64,000 bases of DNA from Sthenelais limicola (taxonomy: Eukaryota > Annelida > Polychaeta > Phyllodocida > Sigalionidae): contig OW804102.1 of NCBI GenBank assembly GCA_942159475.1, positions 32,742,873 to 32,806,872 of the forward strand. The letters are read 5' to 3'. The position numbers and the translations under genes were made by a program. Numbering within the stretch: the stretch's first letter is position 1; the number at the start of each line of letters is the position of its first letter. The notes below the pieces were generated by a model. The model was given only the letters and a program-made list of their open reading frames with translations, did no database searches and was not told the origin of the DNA. This document shows positions 1 to 10,300 of the stretch, one piece after another.

Positions 1-7
1 AGGATCC

Positions 8-340
8 ATGGCATGCCCAATCCAAGCATTCGAGAAAATGGTAGCCCACAGACCAGCCAACCCAGGAGCTCCCCTCTTCCTGGTGAAGGGAGGAACCCCG
101 CTGTCATTACACTACATCCTGGCAGCTTGGCACGCTGCACTTAAAGCAGCAGGTCTAGACTCCATCGGCTACACATTGCACAGTCTCCGCAGGGGCGCCG
201 CCTGCGCCATCCAACCTCACATGCAAGAAGATCAAATTAGAGAATATGGGAGGTGGCGCTCAACTGCGTTCAGAGGCTATATAAAAGATAAGGCTCAGTC
301 ATCGGCTGCAGCAGCATTTATCGAACTAGCAAGTAGTTAA
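8..340 (+). CDS. Tyrosine recombinase C-terminus of a Ngaro/DIRS-like retroelement (partial)
   Basis: The 110-residue frame is the C-terminal catalytic part of a tyrosine recombinase, the enzyme DIRS/Ngaro elements use to integrate a circular cDNA. Seen: a box II HSLRRG motif (residues about 58-63), the block YGRWRSTAFRGYI (residues 80-92) with the likely nucleophilic Tyr at 91, and a stop at 340. The catalytic R-H-R-Y layout is family knowledge; the upstream Arg box and the rest of the element (gag, RT/RNase H) lie left of the window, so the Met at position 8 is probably internal. Split direct repeats follow the stop directly, which is the Ngaro layout. A Crypton or a domesticated recombinase is less likely because of those repeats. 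Confidence 0.75.
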   Translation: MACPIQAFEKMVAHRPANPGAPLFLVKGGTPLSLHYILAAWHAALKAAGLDSIGYTLHSLRRGAACAIQPHMQEDQIREYGRWRSTAFRGYIKDKAQSSAAAAFIELASS

Positions 341-346
341 AGGATT

Positions 347-515
347 GGCTAAATAAACACTGCCGAAGCCTTATAGACTAGTGACAATATCACATCCCTA
401 CTTCATAAAATTTAATACATCAAATTTTAACCACATCTGATAATTTGTTAATATCTCAACGAAAGGTGAATAAATAATTATCAATACCAACTCCTGTTTT
501 CTCCTGTATCCAATG
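347..515 (+). repeat. B1 copy of split direct repeat
   Basis: Starts GGCTAAATAAACACTGCC and ends CTCCTGTATCCAATG; matches 698-866 over 169 bp at a constant offset of 351. Confidence 0.85.
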
Positions 516-697
516 GTTTCCTCATTGCGCCAATGAGGGCGCATTGGTCGGGAGGTGCAGGAGGAACTTCCGCTTCCGGCATCTAAGACAGTACTCTTCC
601 TCACTCATCCTCCAGACCTCATAGGGTATAGACGTATCCCACCCACCCACGCCTACACAAGAGACACTGTGAGAACAAGAGACTGTCCCCCACAGAG

Positions 698-866
698 GGC
701 TAAATAAACACTGCCGAAGCCTTATAGACTAGTGACAATATCACATCCCTACTTCATAAAATTTAATACATCAAATTTTAACCACATCTGATAATTTGTT
801 AATATCTCAACGAAAGGTGAATAAATAATTATCAATACCAGCTCCTGTTTTCTCCTGTATCCAATG
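698..866 (+). repeat. B2 copy of split direct repeat
   Basis: Second copy of the 347-515 block. Its end at 866 is the likely 3' boundary of the retroelement. Confidence 0.85.
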
Positions 867-1242
867 ATAAAGAAGTGAGACATTTTCTTCAAAATAATTA
901 TATTTACAGTATATGTTTTTCTTTGTTTATTGCTAATTTAATATTAATATATTTAAGATTCCCACTAGTTCCTTGTGTGTTAGAAATTCGGAGCTAAAAT
1001 TCTTTGAATGAAATCAATAAACCATTTAGATTCAATGATATTAAAATGATAACTTCCAGATGGCTGAAATATTATATTTACTTGCATAGAAACTCGTATA
1101 TTTACCGATATATAGAATCGGACAATTTGCGATAGCCATGGACATGAATTAAGAATTAGATGAAAAATTGGTCTATCTATCAGAAAAACAATGGTTTCTC
1201 TGTAGAGTATTGTTGCCATAATGTATTCTGTATAATTAACAG
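867..1242 (+). other. Intron remainder, no gene seen
   Basis: AT-rich sequence between the retroelement and the first visible phosphatase exon. It ends in a plausible acceptor (TATAATTAACAG, last base 1242). I searched it for the family's upstream exon (a signal peptide followed by a Trp-containing helix segment) and found none. Confidence 0.5.
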
Positions 1243-1397
1243 TGGACAAAGCCAAGAATGTGATTCTCTTTGTCGGAGATGGGATGGGCGTTAGTACGGT
1301 GACTGCCGCTAGGATACTGAAAGCTCAGGAAGAGGGCCAAAGTTTTTATGAAGCCCAACTTGCCTGGGAAAAGTTTCCCTACACCTCCTTGTCTAAG
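1243..1397 (+). CDS. Alkaline phosphatase exon (GDGMG metal site)
   Basis: Encodes [15 protein letters not shown]... to FPYTSLSK. It begins with two bases of a split codon after AACAG and ends at AAG|GTAGGT, phase 0. The GTG at 1242-1244 straddles the acceptor and is not a start. The Asp in GDGMG binds metal in this family. Confidence 0.9.
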
Positions 1398-4300
1398 GTA
1401 GGTCATAACTTTGGACAAATTCATAGTATAAAATATGCAATAGCCGCTATGGCCATCGTCGAAAAATCAATTCTCTACTTGTCCTATCCTAGCCCTCTCT
1501 ACCCCTGTGAAGTCTCGAGGTTAAAAAATGAGTTTGTACTTTCTGGTTATTGATCTAATAATTGACCAGATTCTTCATTAAATTGTAGTGTACATGTACA
1601 TTCCAACTATTATTGTAAATAGAGAATATGCCTGGCGATAACAAATATGCCAGAATTGTGATTGTGGGACAAGTAAGTTTTAATCTTCCTTGTGCAACAT
1701 TTTAAACCGAAAACAAAATTGTGAGGTTGACACTTAGCGCCCCATCGCTTTGTGGGAAGTATGGTTTTGTGTACCTAGAATAGTATGTACAATAGTCCGA
1801 TACCAATTTGGGTATTTATTCTCGCTCTACTTAAACCAGGAAGTTTTAAGTGACATTCTTCTTCACAAGGTGCGTTATTCAGACTTGCACTTTTTGCTCT
1901 CTAAACTGGGGCATGCAGTCTCAATCTGGGATATACAAAATGTACTCAGACCTAGGACTTTTTAGTGCATATTTATTTATTTGTGATTTATACAAGTTAC
2001 AAGCATTCTTATCCAAAGCATAGGGGATGGTTTTCGTCATGCTTTGAACCGCTATCTTTATACAAATATTGAAGTAGGGTGATAACTGTAAAGAATATAG
2101 ATGATACATCACAAATAGAAGTTAGCATATTACTATTGATTACAAAGTAATTATAAGAGAAATCACAAGCAGGAGGTGAGGTGATAATGGGTGAGTGAAT
2201 GATGGGGTTGGTGATAACTTCTTGGCTATTGATAATTACAAGGCTATTTATCAGGTGATTGTAGTAGGTTCCTACCATACAATTTCTTGGGAGTTATATA
2301 TTGGGAGTTATAATTATTATATTGGTATAAGTAATTCGCTTTCTTGAGTAAGTATACGGACGTGTTGCACAATATATGATTGTTTGGTAGACCACTCTCA
2401 GAGGCATCATAACTCCCTCATTTCACAATTTTCATTGCTCTATTTATATACATGTGGTAGCTTCTCAGACCAGTCTGAGAATTTTCTTACCTTCCTAACC
2501 TGCATGAGGTACGTCAACTCTCATATCAGAAACCTTCATAGCTGTACATTTATGGTGTTGTTATAAGAGGCCCTTAAGGCATAATATAGTACAATAGGCC
2601 ATAAAGTGCAACAAAGTCTACATAATTTCTTTTAAAACAAATTGTATTGAGCGAAAATGCCACAACAGTGATATGTTTCAATTGAATGATATTCCTGAAT
2701 ACATCTTAAATTTCACTGGGACTGCTAGCAGTCCTTACGACTTTCCTTCCTGTATTTGCTATATACAGACAATGCTTATTTCTATTCCTACTATAACACT
2801 TTCCTACCTAGGAAGAATAGGAAACTTATAAGCATAAGCATTTCTTATGCAACAGGCCCTTAAAGACTTTCAGAGTGGGAGTGAAATTAACCTTAGATTC
2901 CACAGGGGCTGCTGTTAAAATGCAAGAATGGTAACGGTGGATCCGCTAATAAATACAAACATTTGTGAAAAGAAAAGTTTTATATCAACCAACTAATTAA
3001 TTGATTTATTAATCTACTTGCAGACCTACAATGTTGACAGCACAACCGCAGACTCAGCAGGTACTGCCACGGCCTTCCTGGCTGGCTATAAGACTAATGC
3101 AGGAATGATAGGGGTGGATCAAACGGTGTTACGAGCAAACTGTAACTCCTTTACACAGACCAATAAGCTTACCTCTGCACTGGAATATGCTCATGATATC
3201 GGTATGGTTTACTTGTTTACCTTGATATTTAATCTAGTATGACTATGCTCATTATGGCAAATTAAATTAAATTGAGAAATACTTGAGGTTATGTTATAAG
3301 TTCTAAATAAGTTACATGTGTGTATATCTAGTGCATTTATTTATCTTATAAGGCTAAAAAAATATATATATAATATAAATATACAAATATCAGGATATTA
3401 TGTATTCTTGTGCAGTCACTCATAGACTCTGAACTGTAGAATTACACCGAAATATAATGTTTTTGAAAAAACAAAAAAAAATTACCCAAAAAACAATCTA
3501 AGGTATCTAAGGTATCTAAGGTAGGTCATAACTTTGGTCAAATTCATAGTATAAAATATGCAATAGCCACTATGGTCATTGTCGAAAAATAAATTCTCTA
3601 CTTGTCCTATCCTAGCCCTCTCTATATCCCTGTGAAGTCTGGAGGTTAAAAACAATGTGTTTGTACTTTCTGATTATTGATCTAATAATTGACCAGATTC
3701 TTCATTAAATTGTAGTGTACATGTACATTCCAACTATTATTGTAAATAGAGGATATGCCTGGCGATAACAAATATGCCAGAATTGTGATTGTGGGACAAG
3801 TAGGTTTTAATCTTCCTTGTGCAACATTTTTTATTGAAAACAAAATTGTGAGGTTGACAATTGGCACCCCATCGCTTTGTGGGAAGTATGCTTTTGTGTA
3901 CCTAGAATAGGTAATAATCCATCATCATGCATATATATATTTGTATGTACAATAGTCTGATACCAATTTGGGTATTTATTCTCGCTCTATAGAGTGGCTA
4001 AGAATGGCTAAGAATGTCATTTAAAACTTCCTGGTTTAAGTATACTTAAACCAGGAAGTTTTAAATGACATTCTTCTTCATGTTCCATGTTACATGTGTG
4101 TATATCTAGTGCATGTATTTATCTTATAAGGCTAAAAAAATATATATATAATATAAATATACAAATATCAGGATATGTATTCTTGTGCAGTCACTCATAG
4201 ACTCTGAACTGTAGAATTACACCGAAATATAACGTTTTTGAAAAAACAAAAAAAAATTACCCAAAAAACAAAAAAATACCCCAAACTAATGGCTAACCAA

Positions 4301-7300
4301 TCCTGAATGTGGATTATAATTTATATACCACAGGTAAATGGACAGGTGTAGTGACCAACACCCGGATAACCCACGCTACACCGGCTGCTGCCTATGCACA
4401 CTCACCAGAGCGGGACTGGGAGGCAGATACCCACATCCCTGCCAATGAGTCAGCCTGTACTGATATAGCTAAACAACTGGTGCATGAACATCATTATATC
4501 AGAGTAGGCTTTCATAGATTATCTTTCTATTTTTCTATATTTCTTGTAGTATGTTTAAATCTCTAAAGGTAATGAGTGATGGTGCATGAAATAGTGATTG
4601 AAAAATGTGTGCAAAAAATTAAAAATGTTAAATGTGTTTTCCTAAATATATGACAAATACTGATGCATCATCCTGACTGAAGATCATGCATTTTTGATAG
4701 GGATTTCTTAGGTGGAAAATATTACATTGATGTTTAGCATAGGAGGGTTAGGGTGACATATAATGTACAGGCTACACATCCTTCAATTAACCATAATTTA
4801 AGACAAAAATGAGCTTAAAAATACAGCTGCACATGTATAGTTATATGTAACATATCTTCTGAAAGTTGCACTCTCAGCTACCGTCGGTAAAAAAGTAAAT
4901 TCTTTCTACATTCTGTTCCAGTATTTTCCAACCCATCAACAAATCATTTGAGCAACATTTTGGAGGATGCTTAGTTGCTTTTGCAGTAGCCTACATATTA
5001 CATTGACATCTGCCACCCAGACCCTGGCTTATAAAAACGTCTTCACTTGTATTTAGATGACCCACCGGAAACTTTTCCTGCAGTGATTACACTTATTATC
5101 ACTCACTGGTCTCTCATGACAGATTCGATTTACAAGTTTTACATAAACATGAATATTTAACTTACTCTTTAAAGGAGGCTCTGCTTTCTCCACTGTACTT
5201 CCGATTGAAGCCGTTTTTATGCGCACGCCGTTTGAGAGATGTAGGCTGGGAGACAGTGGTGTTTGTTTGGTTTAGTAGCACACGCAACAAAACCACAAAC
5301 AAGCCAGTATAATAGTGACAAAAACATAGGAAGGTTTTTCGTAATTTAAAAGATATCTTTGTTAGTCACAATTAATGTGTTGCTTCCCATTTTCTACGAA
5401 CTTAAATTCTCGATGATGCGGTGATGTTGACGCCCTCTCACTGCGCTGCGAGTGTCGTTGTGATGTTGAAGTATACTGAGCTCCAATAAAGAAAAAAACC
5501 CAAAGGGGTACGGTGAATATTGAAATTGCTGGAACTCAAATCGATATTGTAACATGTTTTTCAAAGATACTGTATAATAATTTAGTCTTGAAAAGGAATG
5601 TTAAAAGGAAGAAGTTAAACAGCTGGCAGGAGATCTTAAGGTTAAATGACCAGCAGTTTCAGAGTTTAGATTGGAAGAAAATTTTTAAATTACCCTACGA
5701 GGTGTCAACTGAAACCAGAATACAGGCCTTCCAGTATAAGATACTACATAAGATTATAACCTGTAATAAATATTTATGCGATATAACTATTAAAAAGAAT
5801 AGGAAATGCAGCTTTTGCTCTGATGAAGACGATCTAGGCCACTTTTTTGTATCATGTAAGGCAACTAATGCCCTGTGGAAAATTGTTTATCGCATGATGT
5901 ATGATTCGGGACACCTGAATGTAAATACAAATGGTGAACCAATAATTCACAAGAGAAGAGGTGTTTTTGTGATCGATTTGCGAGATATTTTACTAGGAAT
6001 TGAAATAACTAATCTTAATTCGAAAATTATAAACTGGGTATTCCTTCAAATTAAAGCCTTCATTCACAGGCAGAAACTGTTTGATGATGGTAATGTAAAT
6101 GCAAAAAATGCTCTGTATCAGTTAAGAATAAGGTGTAGGGTGGTAATAAGCTCGCATAAATTTAGAAAAGTTAGCAAGGAGGAGAACAAACTCTGGAGAT
6201 ATCTGGAGGCAGACATAACCGAAAATATTGAGTTGGTATAATAAAAATAATGATTAACACTGTATATATGTGTCGCCGAAAGCTAGGTAGTATATGGTAA
6301 GAAATACAAAGGCTGGGCCATACATATGGTAACGCCACCTGGTGGTTTACTCGAACATTTTATATCGCACACCCCTAGCGAGGAAAACAAGTTAACTTTT
6401 TAAAAATGTCCTTTAGCATTGTAGAAGCCAAGATGGCAGGATAGGTTTCAATAAAGTTTTGTAAAAAAAAAAAAAAATAAAGAAAAAAAAGATAAATAAT
6501 ACAACCTTGTCTATATTGATAGACGATGATTAAGTTCGCTTATACAAACATTTATCATTGTATATGGAGTTTTAATGTTGGTTAACTCGGGTTATAGACT
6601 ATGAGGACCGTCGATATACATTTTTGCTCATTTTAACTATTTTAGGTTGTTCTTGGAGGAGGACGGAAAGCATTCCTGGTGAATAAAACATATGTGGATC
6701 CCGCGGAAGTAGGTCTTAGGGCAGATGGATTAGACCTCACTAAGGTATGTAAAGCAAAAAAAAGCAAAAAAGGAAAAGTTGTGTAAAGCCTTTGACACAT
6801 GTGCATTCCTTTTTATGCTTCTTGATTTGTCTGTAAAGGGCCTAGCCCACTAAGCCGATTCTCATGCGATTTTGTGCTGCAGGAGAGACTTTTGCACTAT
6901 ATTCCTAAAAAAATTGCATGAGCATCGGCTTAGTGGACTGGGCTCTTAAGTCAGTAGAATCATGTTTCGGAGAGCATTTCTGGAACTGAGCAAGTTTTCA
7001 TGGTGGTAGGGAGTTAACCTTTTTAACAGGCTGAGGGGATATTTAAACCTAGCCAACCTAACCAACCAACCTTTCTCTTAGAGTTAGCAATCGACATTGT
7101 CTTTGTTATGCGGCTACGTTGCTGCTTCTTATGGACGACAAAACAACATAGGTAGATAGTGACAAAAGCCATTTCTTAGTATCAAATAGTTTTTAAAAAA
7201 ATTGGTGAAATATAAATTGGGAACACCGCCCCTATGTATTTGAAAGTGATGGGTAAGGTTTGGACAGTGGTTTGTGGATTGGCTTAAGATGGGGAAGTAT

Positions 7301-10300
7301 ACACAAGGTATGAAAGCAAAAAACATGTTGTCAGAGCTGTACAATGACCCTTTTTGCCTTGGCATACACCACCTCTATGTAAATCACAAGTTATCAGGAA
7401 ATGAACAGAACCTTTCCATTCAATTCAGTTCAGGAATTCTTTATTGCAATAGATGTTATTTACAGTGAGGTGATCCAAAATTCTAAATAGAGAAGTGTCT
7501 AGGTAGGTGCCTGATACCTTTGATAGGTGAGCTTCACATGCATAGAGGTTATATTTATTGTTACATAGTGAATGTTCTCTCCTTATTTTACATACATATG
7601 CAAAGTTGACCATTGTATTCTATTGGAATTGGTTGGAGCTAACACAGGTAATTGATAGCTTACTATTCCAGTCACAACATCCATTCAATGTGGGGACCCT
7701 TTGGATAATTAACATTTCCATTGTTCCATTGCATATATATCTGGCGAGAAGTATTTTGTTTATACTAGTGGGTAGTTGAATAAATAGAACTGTCATGCGC
7801 TGGTCCTTAATTTTGTTATGTTATTATTGACTGTATGACAAAAATCATATGAGTATCGGTTAGTGGACAAGGACTGTATAATAGACAAATGGAGGTTTTA
7901 TTGCTGATTATTGCTGCCCTCGTTTCGAGCGTTTAAAGCCATGACTTGCATATGACAGATATTGGAGAAAACTGCGTTGTTGTTTAAAGTTTGTATTCAG
8001 GCTTAGATTTTTTCTAATAATAATATTCATAGTATATAAGTCCTGATGATAGAAAAGTAGTTATCAACACACACCCTAGAAGGTATACAATAATACAAGT
8101 ATTTCCATTTTGGGTTAAGAGACGAGACACATTCTCAGATTACAATAGACAAATTCTATTTTGTTAATTACGACTATACACATTGTCTACCATCTTCTTG
8201 TGAGGACACAGAGTACTTTAGATAAGTGCCACTGTCATCATATCAATATCACGAAGGAAACAATTGAAGATTGGGAATGGTAAAGCTTCATGAAGTTTGT
8301 ATAAAATCAAGGGTGATAACCCTTTTTAGTAGCCGATCTTTGGATTATGCTGGGGTTGTGGATAGTGATAAATTACTGTTTTGAGCGGATGTAGTAAATT
8401 ATTTGAGCGGATGAAGTAACTTATTTTTTTGATGTAGTAAATTACAATAGCTGGTAGTTGTTCAGGCGTTTCCGCTCATTCAGTCATTGAGACTTTCCTC
8501 ATCAATAGACCGTATAGATAAAACGTCCATGTGTCATCACCTATTGGTTTGTCTTCGATTCCGTGTTCAGTTTGGAACGTGTATAAATGATAATTATATG
8601 AATGAATGAATGTTCATGGGCCTTGGGGTTTATTTTCCAACAACAGCCTCAGACGCCAAACCTCGGGACATTAATCCCATAGTCTAAAATAGACTTTTAT
8701 CAACTGATTATTTTACAGGAATGGGAAGAGAAACAGAAGGCCAAGCCAGGAGTGGGGGCTGACAGGATGAAGTATGTTGTGGACAAGGCTGGTCTAGACT
8801 CAGTTAAACCTGATCAGACTGACTACCTTCTTGGTAAGTCCAATTAAATCATCCTTAGTAATATGGTTATTTTGGAAATCTATTTATTTCGTGCTAAAAA
8901 TGTCCATTAAAGGTAGTAAATCTTTAGTTTCTGACAGATCTTAGATGATAATGTAGCTGATAATGTAGATTTATTGGCTCCGTGTTTGTCCGTTGTCAAT
9001 ATCCTTTCTTGAATAACATAATGTAATTGCACATAAGACCCTTTTATGTGTAATATTTTATTACAGGATTGTTTGACAGCAATCACTTGAAATATGATGT
9101 AGAAAGGGGAGACCAACCTTCACTAACTGAACTGGTGGAAAAAGCGGTTAAAATTCTACAGAGATCCGAAAAAGGATTTTTCTTACTTGTTGAAGGTAAT
9201 GTGTGTACTGATTCTGTGAGGACTTCATTACAAATACCAATTAATTGTTGCTGCCATTAACATATAATCTGTGAAGAATTCAGTGTTAGAGCACATAATT
9301 GTAAATGAATGTGGCCATGTTGTAACATCTCACACTCTCAATATGAACTTATGTTAAGCTTCCGAATAGGCAATTCATTTGCTATGAAAGGATCCACTTT
9401 TTTGGAATAGGATAAATTTGAAATATTTAATGTTATTCATCTTTTCTCTGTCATGGTATTATTACTGTGGCATTGTCCAGAAACAGAAGAACTTGAAACT
9501 TATAACTACCTATTACTAATAACTCTTATTATTCCCAATTATAACTATCCACTAATAACTCTTATGGGAGCTTTGTGACATCTTAGAGCCTGTGTGAGCC
9601 TCTTACATGTGTATTTTCAGAACTACAAGGAGTTAAAATTATGATTGTGCCGTCCTTCTACTTTAACAAGTATGTAAGCCATGGAGAGTCACAGCTTTGT
9701 TTAAACCTTCCAGATTGCACACAGTCTTAAATACTGTATTTCACCGATGCGTTTATTTTTTTCAGACCACTCTTACCCCCGGCGTTTTTTCAAGGCAGGC
9801 GTTTATACGGGGCAGGCGTTTATTGTTTTATGCTAATGAATACCTGTGCTGTAACAGTGAGATGTCCCTTCTTAGCAGCTTATTAAGCATATTCTCCATT
9901 TATTAGGGTAAAAACAGGAAGAGATGGAATCTAATTATCGGGACCCGGCGTTCATTCGGGGCCGGCGTTTTTTCAGCGAAATACGGTATAGATACTTGAT
10001 TAAGCTTCCTTTACTTACTCTCTAACTCAACTTGAATGATTGACAGGAGGACGTATTGACCATGCCCACCATGAGAGCACAGCTAGCATGGCACTGAGGG
10101 AGACATTAGCCCTATCAAAGGCAGTGGACAAAGCTGTACAGATGACTAGTGAAGAGGATACACTCATCATTGCAACTGCTGACCACTCCCATGCGTTTAC
10201 CTTAGCTGGGTATACCCACCCTGATGTTAGCATACTAGGTAAGTGAGGAGAAAGATATATAGGCAATCAGATCATTTAATTATCTGTATGAGCTGGATTA

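Larger units (their letters stand above)
1..866 (+). mobile_element. 3' end of Ngaro/DIRS-like YR retrotransposon
   Basis: The recombinase frame ends at 340. It is followed by a 169-bp block at 347-515 that recurs at 698-866 with one visible difference (A/G at 490 versus 841), the two separated by 182 bp. This order (ORF, B1, A2, B2) is the split-direct-repeat signature of Ngaro-type elements; the matching A1 would lie beyond the left edge. The near identity of B1 and B2 suggests a recent insertion. The element lies upstream of the first visible phosphatase exon, probably inside its intron. Confidence 0.65.

Noticed and set aside
1242..1244. GTG as a start codon for the phosphatase
   Set aside because: The G belongs to the AG acceptor and the codon is split; all family members have residues upstream.
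1398..1553. Read-through of the first phosphatase exon
   Set aside because: Sequence after AAG|GTAGGT is noncoding, and the next exon continues the conserved [13 protein letters not shown] junction.
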